A stretch of 64,000 nt of DNA, from positions 62,001 to 126,000 of the forward strand of contig NZ_JAGGPA010000055.1 in assembly GCF_018614035.1 (NCBI RefSeq). Reading direction: 5' to 3'. The stretch is from Streptomyces sp. ISL-96 (lineage in GTDB: Bacteria > Actinomycetota > Actinomycetes > Streptomycetales > Streptomycetaceae). This document shows, piece after piece, positions 8,702-18,265 of this stretch; position 1 is the stretch's first letter; the number at the start of each line of letters is the position of its first letter. The translations under genes were made by a program, and so were the position numbers. Under the pieces are notes generated by a model, which was not told the DNA's origin, did not search any database, and saw only the letters and a program-made list of their open reading frames with translations.

Positions 8702-9562
8702 CGCCTGGGTCTTTCCGCGCTGGTGGATCTGGCGGAAGGTGAACTCCGCGAGGTCGTCGCCGGTCGTGAAGACGTCCTGGTCGGACTCTGTGACGTTCTT
8801 GCCGCTGGTGAAGCCGGCGACGGTGAAGTAGGCGTAGCGGCCGTAGGCGTTGGTCGTCTTGCGGCAGATCGAGCCGCCCCGGCAGAAGGTCGGGACGCCG
8901 GCGCCGGGGAGGGAGGCCAGGCCGCCGCTCGCCTGCTCCTTGGCCTGCTGGGCCTGGGCGGCGGTGTCGAAGACCGCGACGCCGATGGTGACGGCCACGC
9001 CGTCCTTCGCGTACGTCGCGCGGATGACCTGGTCGCAGCCGTTGCTGGCGAGTACGGAGCCCAGCGCTCCCTGGGTCGCGGCGGAGCAGCTGGTGGTGCG
9101 GTTCGTCGCGCCCTTGGCGTACGCGCGGTCGCCCATCTTCAGCTTCTTGCCGGGGAAGAGGGTGTCGGCGCTCAGCGGCAGCTTGTCCTTCTGCGCGCTG
9201 GAGATGAAGTCCCTGGGGTTCGGTGGGGGCGGGGGCGCCTGGGAGGAGAAGGACGGGCCCGGCTGGGCGGACTCGGTGGGGAGGGTTTCGGGGGTCGGCA
9301 GCTCGGTCGCCGTGGTGTTGTTGGGGTCTGTGTTGTTGTTTGTGGTGACTACCGCTGTGGCGACGATCGCGCCGACTATCGCGGTCGCCAGGACGCCGCC
9401 GCCGATGTACATCCACCGCTTGCGGCGGGCGCGGGCGGCGGAGGCGTCGGCGAGTGCCGCCCAGTCCGGCGTGTCGGGTGCGGTGTGTGTTCCGTACGGA
9501 TCCTGAGGGCTCTGCTGTCCCTCGGGGCCACCCCAGGAGGGCCCCCCTTGCCCAAAGCTCAT
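8675..9562 (-). CDS. Membrane-anchored secreted protein of unknown function
   Basis: 295 residues, no recognised family. A Gly/Pro/Gln-rich cytosolic N-terminus ([15 protein letters not shown]...) precedes one transmembrane segment ([19 protein letters not shown], roughly residues 50-75). An outside Thr/Pro linker ([21 protein letters not shown]) and a C-terminal domain of about 170 residues follow, with Cys at TSCSAA, NGCDQV, TFCRGG and SICRKT, suggesting disulphides. ATG 9562 has AGGA upstream on the minus strand; an earlier in-frame start adds only 26 unconserved residues. It converges on truA with a 27-bp overlap and diverges from the ABC-F gene across 56 bp. Confidence 0.8.
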   Translation of the reverse strand: MSFGQGGPSWGGPEGQQSPQDPYGTHTAPDTPDWAALADASAARARRKRWMYIGGGVLATAIVGAIVATAVVTTNNNTDPNNTTATELPTPETLPTESAQPGPSFSSQAPPPPPNPRDFISSAQKDKLPLSADTLFPGKKLKMGDRAYAKGATNRTTSCSAATQGALGSVLASNGCDQVIRATYAKDGVAVTIGVAVFDTAAQAQQAKEQASGGLASLPGAGVPTFCRGGSICRKTTNAYGRYAYFTVAGFTSGKNVTESDQDVFTTGDDLAEFTFRQIHQRGKTQASAAATAAG

Positions 9563-9581
9563 GCCGCGCATCCTAATCCGG

Positions 9582-9611
9582 TTGGGTGATGCGGCGGACG
9601 GCGGCGACAAT
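9582..9611 (+). promoter_or_regulatory. Candidate leaderless promoter of ABC-F gene
   Basis: TTGGGT (9582-9587), 18-bp spacer, GACAAT (9606-9611), then seven bases to ATG 9619. Transcription would begin at or next to the start codon. This supports choosing 9619 although no Shine-Dalgarno is well placed. Confidence 0.5.
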
Positions 9612-9618
9612 GCGGAGC

Positions 9619-11238
9619 ATGGGACATCTTGAGGCCGCACACGTCGAGTACTACCTGCCGGACGGGCGGCCGTTGCTCGGCGACGTCTCCTTCCGGGTCG
9701 GGGAGGGCGCTGTCGTGGCCCTGGTGGGGCCCAACGGAGCGGGCAAGACGACCCTGCTCAAGCTGATCTCGCGGGAGCTGCAGCCGCATGGCGGCTCGGT
9801 GACGGTGAGCGGCGGGCTCGGGGTGATGGGGCAGTTCGTGGGGTCCGTACAGGACGAGCGGACGGTGCGGGACCTGCTGGTCTCGGTGTCCCAGGAGCGC
9901 ATTCGGGAGGCCGCCGCGGCCGTCGACCGGGCCGAGCACGGGATCCTGACCGTGGACGACGAGAAGGCGCAGATGGCTTATGCGCAGGCGTTGTCCGACT
10001 GGGCGGAGGTCGGCGGGTACGACGCCGAGACCGTCTGGGACATGTGCTCCATGGCGGCGCTGGGGATTGAGTACGACAAGGCGCAGTTCCGCGAGGTGCG
10101 GACGCTCAGTGGGGGTGAGCAGAAGCGGCTTGTGCTGGAGGCGCTGCTGCGGGGGCCCGATGAGGTGCTGCTGCTGGACGAGCCGGACAACTATCTGGAC
10201 GTGCCCGGCAAGCGGTGGCTGGAGGAGCGGCTGAAGGAGACCCGCAAGACGGTCTTCTTCGTGTCGCACGACCGTGAGCTGCTTTCGCGGGCCGCCGAGA
10301 AGATCGTGAGCATGGAGCCCGGCGCGACGGGGGCCGACGCGTGGGTGCACGGCGCCGGGTTCGACACCTTCCACGAGGCGCGGGCCGAGCGGTTCGCCCG
10401 GTTCGAGGAACTGCTGCGCCGGTGGGAGGAGGAGCGGGCGCGGCTCAAGGCGCTGGTGCTGAGGCTGCGGGGGCAGGCGGCGAGCAGCCCCGACATGGCC
10501 TCGCGGTACCGGGCCATGCGGACGCGGTTCGAGAAGTTCGAGGAGGCGGGGCCGCCGCCGGAGCCGCCGCGGAAGCAGGACATCCGGATGCGGCTGCGGG
10601 GCGGGCGCACGGGGGTGCGGGCCGTGGTGTGCAAGGGGCTTGAGCTGAGCGGGCTGATGAAGCCGTTCGACCTTGAGGTCTATTACGGGGAGCGGGTCGC
10701 CGTGCTCGGGTCGAACGGGTCCGGCAAGTCGCACTTCCTGCGGCTGCTCGCCGGCGAGGACGTCAAGCACACGGGGGAGTGGAAGCTGGGCGCGCGGGTG
10801 GTGGCCGGGCACTTCGCGCAGACGCACGCGCATCCCGAGCTGGTCGGGCGGACGCTCGTCGACATTCTGTGGTCCGAGCACTCCAAGGACCGGGGCGGGG
10901 CGATGGGCATGCTGCGGCGGTACGAGCTGGAGCGCCAGGGGGACCAGGCGTTCGACCGGCTGTCGGGTGGGCAGCAGGCGCGGTTCCAGATCCTGCTGAT
11001 GGAGCTGGAGGGGACGACAGCGCTGCTGCTGGACGAGCCGACGGACAACCTTGACCTGGAGTCCGCCGAGGCGCTCCAGGAGGGGCTGGAGGCGTACGAC
11101 GGGACGGTGCTGGCCGTTACGCACGACCGGTGGTTCGCGAAGGCCTTCGACCGGTATCTGGTGTTCGGGTCGGACGGTGTGGTGCGGGAGACGGCGGAGC
11201 CGGTGTGGGACGAGCGGCGGGTGGATCGGGTCCGGTAG
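9619..11238 (+). CDS. ABC-F family ATP-binding protein
   Basis: 539-residue soluble protein with two ABC ATPase domains and no membrane segments, the ABC-F architecture of ribosome-associated translation factors and some resistance proteins. Domain 1: Walker A GPNGAGKTT (38-46), signature LSGGEQKR, Walker B LLLDEPDNYLD. A charged linker of about 80 residues (RFEELLRRWEEERARLKAL) follows. Domain 2: Walker A GSNGSGKSH, signature LSGGQQAR, LLLDEPTDNLDLE. The last Walker A position is His instead of Thr/Ser. The interdomain linker is the usual ribosome-probing segment. The exact role (housekeeping or antibiotic protection) cannot be read from sequence. Confidence 0.88.
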   Translation: MGHLEAAHVEYYLPDGRPLLGDVSFRVGEGAVVALVGPNGAGKTTLLKLISRELQPHGGSVTVSGGLGVMGQFVGSVQDERTVRDLLVSVSQERIREAAAAVDRAEHGILTVDDEKAQMAYAQALSDWAEVGGYDAETVWDMCSMAALGIEYDKAQFREVRTLSGGEQKRLVLEALLRGPDEVLLLDEPDNYLDVPGKRWLEERLKETRKTVFFVSHDRELLSRAAEKIVSMEPGATGADAWVHGAGFDTFHEARAERFARFEELLRRWEEERARLKALVLRLRGQAASSPDMASRYRAMRTRFEKFEEAGPPPEPPRKQDIRMRLRGGRTGVRAVVCKGLELSGLMKPFDLEVYYGERVAVLGSNGSGKSHFLRLLAGEDVKHTGEWKLGARVVAGHFAQTHAHPELVGRTLVDILWSEHSKDRGGAMGMLRRYELERQGDQAFDRLSGGQQARFQILLMELEGTTALLLDEPTDNLDLESAEALQEGLEAYDGTVLAVTHDRWFAKAFDRYLVFGSDGVVRETAEPVWDERRVDRVR

Positions 11239-11257
11239 GCGCCTGCGCCGGGCCGTT

Positions 11258-11286
11258 TTGACCCGTACGGGGCAGGCGGGTAAGCT
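11258..11286 (+). promoter_or_regulatory. Sigma-HrdB-like promoter of rplM-rpsI
   Basis: TTGACC (11258-11263), exactly 17 bp, TAAGCT (11281-11286). It is 180 bp upstream of the rplM start, leaving a 5' UTR of about 170 nt that could hold an autoregulatory leader. Confidence 0.75.
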
Positions 11287-11465
11287 TCCAGTTCGTTATG
11301 CGTATTGGCTTGGTCGTTCTCACGCGAGGGGCCCTTACGCCGGTCCACCGGGCCGATGACCAGCGGCAGGCAGACGGGTTGCGTCCCCGAATGCCGCCAC
11401 GGCTGTCGTGATCGTCCGGGTGGCCTTGTCAGGACCCACTCACTGAAGAAGCGAAGGCTACGACC

Positions 11466-11909
11466 GTGCGTACGTACAGCCCCAAGCCCGGCGATGTCAC
11501 GCGCCAGTGGCACATCATCGACGCGCAGGACATCGTCCTGGGCCGTCTGGCGACGACTGCCGCCACCCTCCTGCGGGGCAAGCACAAGGCGATCTACGCC
11601 CCGCACATGGACATGGGCGACTTCGTCATCATTGTCAACGCCGAGAAGGTTCACCTCTCCGGCAACAAGAAGACCCAGAAGATGGCGTACCGCCACTCCG
11701 GTTTCCCGGGCGGTCTCCGTTCGGTGCGCTACGACGAGCTGCTGGCGAAGAGCCCCGAGAAGGCCGTAGAGAAGGCCATCAAGGGCATGATCCCCAAGAA
11801 CACCCTGGGTCGCCAGATGCTCTCGAAGCTGAAGATCTACGCAGGTCCCGAGCACCCGCACGCTGCCCAGCAGCCGGTGCCGTTCGAGATCACCCAGGTC
11901 GCGCAGTAG
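11466..11909 (+). CDS. rplM: 50S ribosomal protein L13
   Basis: Ribosomal protein L13, 147 residues, one of the early-binding large-subunit proteins. Starts [20 protein letters not shown]; signature blocks are [35 protein letters not shown] and [16 protein letters not shown] start with GAAGG upstream. It forms a two-gene operon with rpsI 45 bp downstream, transcribed from a good promoter at 11258. The long leader is typical of L13-type autoregulation, though no specific RNA fold could be assigned. Confidence 0.97.
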   Translation: MRTYSPKPGDVTRQWHIIDAQDIVLGRLATTAATLLRGKHKAIYAPHMDMGDFVIIVNAEKVHLSGNKKTQKMAYRHSGFPGGLRSVRYDELLAKSPEKAVEKAIKGMIPKNTLGRQMLSKLKIYAGPEHPHAAQQPVPFEITQVAQ

Positions 11910-11954
11910 TTCCGGCCACACCCCCCTAAGAACGAAAGAAATCTGAGGAGAATC

Positions 11955-12482
11955 GTGGCCGAGACCACTGCAGAGACCCCCGTCGAGGGCACCGAGGCTG
12001 AAGAGACCTTCGCCGAGGTGACGACGTTCGAGTCCGAGGTGCCCGTCGAGGGTGAGTACACCTCCGAGTCGCTCGCAGGCCGCTTCGGCGACCCGCAGCC
12101 CGCCGCCGGCCTGGGCCGTCGCAAGAACGCCATCGCCCGCGTCCGGATCGTTCCGGGCACCGGCAAGTGGAAGATCAACGGGCGTACGCTCGAGGACTAC
12201 TTCCCGAACAAGGTTCACCAGCAGGAAGTCAACGAGCCCTTCAAGGTGCTCGAGCTCGACGGCCGCTACGACGTCATCGCCCGCATCGCGGGTGGCGGTG
12301 TCTCCGGTCAGGCCGGTGCGCTCCGTCTCGGTGTCGCCCGTGCGCTGAACGAGGCGGACGTGGACAACAACCGCGCCACGCTGAAGAAGGCCGGCTTCCT
12401 CTCCCGCGACGACCGTGCGGTCGAGCGCAAGAAGGCCGGTCTCAAGAAGGCCCGTAAGGCGCCGCAGTACAGCAAGCGCTAA
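11955..12482 (+). CDS. rpsI: 30S ribosomal protein S9
   Basis: Ribosomal protein S9, 175 residues. An acidic actinobacterial N-terminal extension of about 50 residues ([20 protein letters not shown]) precedes the conserved core ([38 protein letters not shown]). The C-terminal tail KAPQYSKR reaches toward the P-site tRNA in the ribosome. GTG start with a strong GAGGAG. A terminator follows. Confidence 0.97.
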   Translation: MAETTAETPVEGTEAEETFAEVTTFESEVPVEGEYTSESLAGRFGDPQPAAGLGRRKNAIARVRIVPGTGKWKINGRTLEDYFPNKVHQQEVNEPFKVLELDGRYDVIARIAGGGVSGQAGALRLGVARALNEADVDNNRATLKKAGFLSRDDRAVERKKAGLKKARKAPQYSKR

Positions 12483-12509
12483 TCCGCCTGCTCGCCTGTA
12501 TCAGACGTT

Positions 12510-12560
12510 CGCCCCGGCGGCACCTCGTGTGCTGCCGGGGCGTTCGTTTATCGCTTTCTG
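12510..12560 (+). terminator. Terminator after rpsI
   Basis: 14-bp stem with one G-U pair, CGCCCCGGCGGCAC (12510-12523) with GTGCTGCCGGGGCG (12529-12542), loop of 5. It is followed by TTCGTTTATCGCTTTCTGG. This closes the rplM-rpsI operon before glmM. Confidence 0.8.
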
Positions 12561-12609
12561 GCTTTTCTCGCTTTGTAGCTGCATTTTCGGAGCATTTCGG
12601 AGGACACCA

Positions 12610-13968
12610 GTGGGACGACTCTTCGGCACTGACGGTGTGCGCGGTGTCGCCAACGCGGACCTGACGGCTGAGCTCGCGCTCGGTCTGTCGGTCGCGGCGG
12701 CGCACGTGCTCGCCGAGGCGGGCACCTTTGAGGGGCATCGGCCGACCGCCGTGGTCGGACGTGATCCGCGTGCGTCTGGGGAGTTTCTGGAGGCCGCCGT
12801 CGTGGCGGGCCTCGCGAGCGCGGGCGTGGACGTGCTGCGGGTCGGTGTCCTGCCGACCCCCGCGGTGGCGTACCTCACCGGGGCGCTCGGTGCCGATCTC
12901 GGCGTCATGCTCTCCGCGAGCCACAACGCCATGCCGGACAACGGTGTCAAGTTCTTCGCGCGCGGTGGGCACAAGCTCCCCGACGAGCTGGAGCACCGCA
13001 TCGAGGCCGTGTACGAGCAGCACAGGGCCGGCGAGCCGTGGGCCCGGCCGACCGGGTCGGGCGTCGGCCGCGTTTCCGACTACGACGAGGGCTCCGACCA
13101 GTACATCGCCCATCTCATCGGTGTACTGCCGAACCGGCTCGACGGCGTCAAGGTCGTGCTGGACGAGGCCCATGGGGCTGCCTCGCGCGTCTCGCCGGAG
13201 GCCTTCGCCCGGGCGGGCGCCGAGATCATCACCATTGGCGCCGACCCCGACGGGCTGAACATCAACGACGGGTGCGGGTCCACGCACCTGGAGATGCTCC
13301 AGGCCGCCGTCGTCGAGCACGGTGCCGATCTTGGTGTCGCGCACGACGGGGATGCCGACCGGTGTCTGGCCGTGGACGCCGAAGGGCGTGAGGTCGACGG
13401 GGACCAGATCCTCGCCGTGCTCGCGCTCGCCATGCGGGAAGCCGGTCAGCTCCGTAAGAACACCGTGGTCGGCACCGTCATGTCGAACCTCGGCTTCAAG
13501 CTGGCCATGGAGCGCGAGGGCATCCAGCTCGTACAGACCGCCGTCGGCGACCGGTATGTGCTGGAGTCGATGAAGGCCGAGGGGTACGCCCTCGGTGGCG
13601 AGCAGTCCGGGCATGTGATCGTGCTCGACCACGCGACCACCGGCGACGGCACCCTCACCGGCCTGATGCTGGCCGCGCGGGTGGCCGCCACCGGGCGTAC
13701 GCTCGCGGACCTCGCCGGGGTCATGAGCCGGCTGCCGCAGATCCTCATCAACGTGCCCGACGTCGACAAGTCGCGCGTCACCACCTCAGCCGAGCTGGCG
13801 GCCGCCGTCGCCGACGCCGAGCGTGAGCTGGGCGCCACCGGACGGGTACTGCTGCGGTCCTCGGGCACCGAGCCGCTGGTGCGGGTCATGGTCGAGGCGG
13901 CCGACATCGAGCAGGCGAAGGCGGTCGCGGGGCGGCTCGCCGATGTGGTGAAGTCCGCGCTCGGTTAG
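12610..13968 (+). CDS. glmM: Phosphoglucosamine mutase
   Basis: Interconverts glucosamine-6-phosphate and glucosamine-1-phosphate, the step between GlmS (encoded 3 kb away) and GlmU on the route to UDP-GlcNAc and peptidoglycan. 452 residues. The phosphorylated active-site serine is S104 in [12 protein letters not shown]; the metal loop is DGDADR; the sugar-binding loop is GGEQSGH; the phosphate-binding loop is [17 protein letters not shown] 12610 gives [12 protein letters not shown] and has GGAGG upstream; the frame is open further upstream into rpsI. Its last 4 bp overlap the convergent DUF389 gene. Confidence 0.97.
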   Translation: MGRLFGTDGVRGVANADLTAELALGLSVAAAHVLAEAGTFEGHRPTAVVGRDPRASGEFLEAAVVAGLASAGVDVLRVGVLPTPAVAYLTGALGADLGVMLSASHNAMPDNGVKFFARGGHKLPDELEHRIEAVYEQHRAGEPWARPTGSGVGRVSDYDEGSDQYIAHLIGVLPNRLDGVKVVLDEAHGAASRVSPEAFARAGAEIITIGADPDGLNINDGCGSTHLEMLQAAVVEHGADLGVAHDGDADRCLAVDAEGREVDGDQILAVLALAMREAGQLRKNTVVGTVMSNLGFKLAMEREGIQLVQTAVGDRYVLESMKAEGYALGGEQSGHVIVLDHATTGDGTLTGLMLAARVAATGRTLADLAGVMSRLPQILINVPDVDKSRVTTSAELAAAVADAERELGATGRVLLRSSGTEPLVRVMVEAADIEQAKAVAGRLADVVKSALG

Positions 13969-14909
13969 GCGGTCTTGTTCGCTGTACGCTCGCGCTGCCT
14001 TGCCCAGAGGTACTTCTGGACGAGCAGCGTGAGCGTACCGGCGACGACGATGCCGAGCAGGTTGAGCAGGAGCTGCTCGGAGGAGCCCCACGTCTGCTTC
14101 ACCTGGCCGTAGCTCAGCGCCACGGCCGCGTTGGCCGCCGCCGGGACCGTCGTCACCGAGATGGCGACGCCGACCAGGGCGCCGGACTTGGCCGACGTGA
14201 GGGACAGCATGCCGGCCGCGCCCGCCAGTACGGCCACTACGAACGACAGCCGGTCCGGGGCGTAGATGAAGCCCGTGTTGGGGCGCTTCGCGGCCAGCAT
14301 GGACTCGGTGAACAGGTTCGTCGCGTCCATGAAGAGGCTGAACAGGACCGTCACCGCCATCGCCGCCGCGAAGCCCACGATCAGTGCGGCGAACGAGCGC
14401 CAGGCCAGCTTCGGGGTGCGCTGCACCAGCGCCGTGCAGAAGCCGGCCAGCGGGCCGAACTCCGGGCCCACCGCCATCGCGCCCACGATCAGGATCGCGT
14501 TGTCGAGCACCACACCGCAGGCCGCGATCATCGTCGCCAGCGACAGGAACGCGATGTAGGTGACGGAGAGAGTCGACTCCTCGTGCGTCGCCTCTGACAG
14601 CTGCTCCCACAGCACCGCGTCCGCGCCCTCGCCCGGTGCGTCCTTCTCCGCCTTCGCGGCGCGGGTGGAGAGGGAGAGGTCGATGCTCTCCACGGCGATC
14701 GAGCCGCATTCGTCGATGCCCATCGCGCGGAGCGTGTTGATGAGGTCGTCGCCCGCCTCGCGCGCCACGTCGCACATGATCAGGTCGCCTGCCGGGTCGC
14801 GGGCGGCCCCGGGGAGAACGGCGACGTGTGCGGTGCCCACCGTCTTCTCCACCGTGCTTATGACCTCGTCGGTGCGGTCGGCAGGGACGATCAGGCGGAG
14901 GTGAAGCAC
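13965..14909 (-). CDS. DUF389 membrane protein
   Basis: 314 residues, DUF389 (TIGR00341-like). A soluble ferredoxin-like N-terminal domain of about 105 residues ([20 protein letters not shown]) precedes at least five to six hydrophobic helices. The family block is [21 protein letters not shown], with later [21 protein letters not shown]. Function of the family is not established. It lies on the minus strand downstream of coaA with a 12-bp gap, so the two probably form one operon, and it overlaps the 3' end of glmM by 4 bp. Confidence 0.88.
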   Translation of the reverse strand: MLHLRLIVPADRTDEVISTVEKTVGTAHVAVLPGAARDPAGDLIMCDVAREAGDDLINTLRAMGIDECGSIAVESIDLSLSTRAAKAEKDAPGEGADAVLWEQLSEATHEESTLSVTYIAFLSLATMIAACGVVLDNAILIVGAMAVGPEFGPLAGFCTALVQRTPKLAWRSFAALIVGFAAAMAVTVLFSLFMDATNLFTESMLAAKRPNTGFIYAPDRLSFVVAVLAGAAGMLSLTSAKSGALVGVAISVTTVPAAANAAVALSYGQVKQTWGSSEQLLLNLLGIVVAGTLTLLVQKYLWARQRERTANKTA

Positions 14910-14921
14910 GGTGTCGGTCCC

Positions 14922-15923
14922 TCAGAGTTTGCGGAGTGAGAGGCGTTTGACCTTGTGGTCGGGGCCCTTGCGCACAACCAGCGTGGCACGGCCGCGTGTT
15001 GGCGCCACGTTCTCCAGCAGGTTGGGCTTGTTGATGGTCCGCCACATCGTACGGGCGTAGTCCAGGGCCTCTTCCTCGGAGACCTGGGTGTACTTCCTGA
15101 AGTAGGAGGAGGGGTCCTGGAATGCCGTATCGCGCAGTTTGCGGAAGCGGTTGAGGTACCAGGTCTCGATGTCCTCGGCGCGCGCGTCGACGTACACGCT
15201 GAAGTCGAAGTAGTCGGCGAGACCGACCCGGGTGCGGCCGTCCTTGCCGGGGAGGGCGGGCTGCAGGACGTTCAGGCCCTCGACGATCAGGATGTCGGGG
15301 CGGCGGACCGTGAGGCGCTCGCCGGGCACGATGTCGTAGATCAGGTGGGAGTAGACGGGGGCGGTCACCTCGTCCTTGCCCGCCTTGATGTCGGCGACGA
15401 AGCGGGTGAGGGCTCGTCGGTCGTACGACTCCGGGAAGCCCTTGCGCGAGAGGAGGCCGCGCTTCTTGAGCTCCTCCATGGGGTGGAGGAAGCCGTCGGT
15501 GGTGAGCAGCTCGACGTGGGGGTGCTCGGGCCAGCGGGCCAGCAGGGCCTGGAGGAGGCGGGCGACGGTTGATTTGCCCACGGCTACGCTGCCGGCCACT
15601 CCTATGACGAATGGGGTGCCGCGCTGGGAGCCGTGGCCGTTGGCGGCGTCGCCGAGGAAGGTGTTCAGGGCGCCGCGCAGCCCCGAGGTCGCCTGTACGT
15701 AGAGATTGAGCAGGCGGGAGAGGGGGAGGTAGACGTCCCGTACCTCGTCGAGGTCGATGACGTCGCCCAGGCCGCGGAGCTTTTCGAGCTCCTCCGCGGT
15801 GAGGGGGAGGGGGGTCTTCTCGCGCAGCGCGCTCCACTCCGCCCGGGTGAGGTCCAGGTACGGCGAAGCGTCTGCCCGGCGCTGGGTGCCTCGCTGGGTG
15901 CCTTGTGGCGGCGAAGTGATCAC
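14922..15923 (-). CDS. coaA: Pantothenate kinase, type I
   Basis: ATP-dependent phosphorylation of pantothenate, the committed step of coenzyme A synthesis; cytosolic. 333 residues. P-loop [12 protein letters not shown], then the family block [22 protein letters not shown] and [16 protein letters not shown]; ends [14 protein letters not shown] 15923 gives [10 protein letters not shown]. There is no clear Shine-Dalgarno, but GACAAT lies six bases upstream, the leaderless arrangement seen repeatedly in this window. Divergent from glmS across 78 bp; overlapping antisense ORFs are shadows. Confidence 0.95.
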   Translation of the reverse strand: MITSPPQGTQRGTQRRADASPYLDLTRAEWSALREKTPLPLTAEELEKLRGLGDVIDLDEVRDVYLPLSRLLNLYVQATSGLRGALNTFLGDAANGHGSQRGTPFVIGVAGSVAVGKSTVARLLQALLARWPEHPHVELLTTDGFLHPMEELKKRGLLSRKGFPESYDRRALTRFVADIKAGKDEVTAPVYSHLIYDIVPGERLTVRRPDILIVEGLNVLQPALPGKDGRTRVGLADYFDFSVYVDARAEDIETWYLNRFRKLRDTAFQDPSSYFRKYTQVSEEEALDYARTMWRTINKPNLLENVAPTRGRATLVVRKGPDHKVKRLSLRKL

Positions 15924-15989
15924 ATGGACATTGTCGGGTGCGCGGGGCTGTCGTGGGTGGTGTGCTCGGTCACGTGGGGGCGTCGGCCG

Positions 15990-15995
15990 TAGGGT
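15990..15995 (+). promoter_or_regulatory. Candidate leaderless -10 box of glmS
   Basis: TAGGGT followed by exactly six bases and the glmS ATG at 16002; no Shine-Dalgarno is present. The transcript would start at the A of ATG. Confidence 0.5.
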
Positions 15996-16001
15996 GCGGA
16001 C

Positions 16002-17879
16002 ATGTGCGGAATCGTGGGGTACGTCGGCGGGCAGTCGGCGCTTGATGTTGTCGTCGCGGGACTGAAGCGGCTCGAATACCGGGGTTACGACTCGGCGGGT
16101 GTGGCCGTTCTCGCCGACGGGGGCCTGGCCGCGGGGAAGAAGGCGGGCAAGCTCGTCAACCTGGAGAAGGAACTGGTGGGTCGGCCGCTGCCGGCCGGGA
16201 CCACGGGCATCGGGCACACCCGGTGGGCCACGCACGGCGGGCCGACGGATGCCAACGCGCATCCGCATCTGGACAACGCGGGGCGCGTCGCCGTCGTACA
16301 CAACGGGATCATTGAGAACTTCGCGTCGCTGCGGGCCGAGCTCGCCGAGCGCGGGCACGAGCTGGGCTCGGAGACCGATACCGAGGTCGTGGCGCATCTG
16401 CTGGCCGAGTCCTTCTCCTCGTGCGGGGACCTGGCGGAGTCGATGCGGCTGGTGTGCCGGCGGCTCGACGGGGCGTTCACGCTGGTCGCCGTGCACGCGG
16501 ACGAGCCGGATGTGGTGGTGGGGGCGCGGCGGAACTCGCCGCTGGTGGTGGGTTTGGGGGAGGGCGAGGCCTTTCTCGCGTCCGACGTGGCGGCGTTTAT
16601 CGCGCATACGCGGTCGGCGGTCGAGCTGGGTCAGGACCAGGTGGTCGAGCTGCGGCGGGACGAAAGCGGTGGGGGCGGAGCAGCGGGGGTGTCGGTCGCG
16701 GTGACTGATTTCGACGGTGCGCCGGCACAAGTGCGGTCGTACCACATCGACTGGGACTCCTCCGCGGCCGAGAAGGGCGGCTACGACTACTTCATGCTCA
16801 AGGAGATCGCCGAGCAGCCGAAGGCTGTCGCCGACACCTTGTTGGGGCGGATCGATGCTTCCGGCTCGCTGCGGCTCGATGAGGTGCGGATCCCAGATGC
16901 CGTGCTGCGGGAAGTCGACAAGGTTGTGGTGGTCGCCTGCGGGACCGCCTTTCATGCGGGGATGATCGCGAAACTGGCCATTGAGCACTGGACGCGGATT
17001 CCCTGCGAGACCGAGCTGGCGAGCGAATTCCGGTATCGCGATCCCATTCTCGACTCGCGGACGCTGGTGATCGCGATCTCGCAGTCCGGCGAGACCATGG
17101 ACACGCTGATGGCGCTGCGGCACGCGCGGGAACAGGGCGCGAAGGTACTGGCCGTATGCAATACGAATGGGTCGACCATTCCGCGGGAATCGGATGCGGC
17201 GCTCTACACGCATGCCGGGCCTGAGGTCGCCGTCGCTTCCACCAAGGCCTTTTTGACGCAGCTGGTGGCCTGTTATCTGGTCGCGCTTTATCTGGCGCAG
17301 GTGCGCGGGGCGAAGTGGGGGGACGAGGTCCGGGGCGTGGTGCGCGAGCTGTCAGAGATCGCGGGGGAGGTGGAGCGGGTCCTGGAGACCATGGAGCCGG
17401 TGCGGGAGCTGGCCCGGTCGCTGGCGGGGAAGGACACGGTGCTGTTCCTGGGGCGGCATGTGGGGTATCCGGTGGCCCTGGAGGGAGCACTCAAGCTGAA
17501 GGAGCTCGCCTATATGCATGCGGAGGGATTCGCCGCCGGTGAGCTGAAGCACGGGCCCATCGCTCTTATCGAGGACGATCTGCCGGTTGTCGTTGTTGTT
17601 CCTTCGCCTCGGGGGCGGTCTGTTCTGCACGACAAGATCGTGTCGAATATTCAGGAAATCAGGGCGCGGGGGGCCCGGACGATCGTGATCGCGGAGGAGG
17701 GGGACGAGGCGGTTGTTCCGTACGCCGATCATTTGATTTGGATTCCGGCCACACCGGTCCTTTTGCAGCCGTTGGTTTCCACTGTGCCGCTACAGGTTTT
17801 CGCGTGCGAGTTGGCTACCGCTCGGGGCAATGAGGTTGATCAGCCGCGGAATCTGGCCAAGTCCGTGACGGTGGAGTGA
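16002..17879 (+). CDS. glmS: Glutamine-fructose-6-phosphate aminotransferase (isomerizing)
   Basis: Makes glucosamine-6-phosphate from fructose-6-phosphate and glutamine, the first committed step to UDP-GlcNAc. 625 residues. The N-terminal class II glutaminase starts with the nucleophile C2 (MCGIVGYVG), with GHTRWATHG and HNGIIENF. Two SIS sugar-isomerase domains follow ([32 protein letters not shown]), ending [13 protein letters not shown]. No riboswitch or ribozyme fits in the 78-bp upstream gap. It is followed after 4 bp by acpS. Confidence 0.97.
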   Translation: MCGIVGYVGGQSALDVVVAGLKRLEYRGYDSAGVAVLADGGLAAGKKAGKLVNLEKELVGRPLPAGTTGIGHTRWATHGGPTDANAHPHLDNAGRVAVVHNGIIENFASLRAELAERGHELGSETDTEVVAHLLAESFSSCGDLAESMRLVCRRLDGAFTLVAVHADEPDVVVGARRNSPLVVGLGEGEAFLASDVAAFIAHTRSAVELGQDQVVELRRDESGGGGAAGVSVAVTDFDGAPAQVRSYHIDWDSSAAEKGGYDYFMLKEIAEQPKAVADTLLGRIDASGSLRLDEVRIPDAVLREVDKVVVVACGTAFHAGMIAKLAIEHWTRIPCETELASEFRYRDPILDSRTLVIAISQSGETMDTLMALRHAREQGAKVLAVCNTNGSTIPRESDAALYTHAGPEVAVASTKAFLTQLVACYLVALYLAQVRGAKWGDEVRGVVRELSEIAGEVERVLETMEPVRELARSLAGKDTVLFLGRHVGYPVALEGALKLKELAYMHAEGFAAGELKHGPIALIEDDLPVVVVVPSPRGRSVLHDKIVSNIQEIRARGARTIVIAEEGDEAVVPYADHLIWIPATPVLLQPLVSTVPLQVFACELATARGNEVDQPRNLAKSVTVE

Positions 17880-17883
17880 GCGC

Positions 17884-18252
17884 GTGATCATTGGGGTTGG
17901 GATTGACGTTGCCGAGATCGAGCGCTTCCGGTTGTCGATGGAACGTACGCCGCATCTGGCCGACCGGCTGTTCCTGAAGAGCGAGTTGAACCTGCCGAGC
18001 GGTGAGCGGCGCGGCATCGCCTCGCTCGCCGCCCGGTTCGCGGCGAAGGAGGCCCTGGCGAAGGCGCTGGGCGCGCCGGCCGGGCTGCACTGGACGGACG
18101 CGGAGGTGTACGTCGAGGACAGCGGGCAGCCGCGGCTGCGGGTGAGCGGGACGGTGCTGGCGCGGGCGGAGACGCTGGGAGTGCGGTCCTGGCATGTCTC
18201 GCTCAGTCACGACGCGGGGATCGCTTCCGCGGTTGTCATTGCCGAAGGGTGA
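17884..18252 (+). CDS. acpS: Holo-[acyl-carrier-protein] synthase
   Basis: Transfers 4'-phosphopantetheine from CoA to the serine of acyl-carrier proteins. 122 residues, the usual length. Mg/CoA-binding motifs [12 protein letters not shown] (D8) and [12 protein letters not shown] (E about 58) are both intact; the C-terminus is [21 protein letters not shown] start 4 bp after glmS. The neighbouring nnr gene follows after 13 bp, so glmS-acpS-nnr is a likely operon. The enzyme links to coaA just upstream through CoA supply. Confidence 0.95.
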   Translation: MIIGVGIDVAEIERFRLSMERTPHLADRLFLKSELNLPSGERRGIASLAARFAAKEALAKALGAPAGLHWTDAEVYVEDSGQPRLRVSGTVLARAETLGVRSWHVSLSHDAGIASAVVIAEG

Positions 18253-18265
18253 GGTGTTTTTGCAG

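Noticed and set aside
15924-16001. glmS ribozyme or riboswitch upstream of glmS
   Set aside because: The gap is only 78 bp and the start appears leaderless, leaving no room for the structure.
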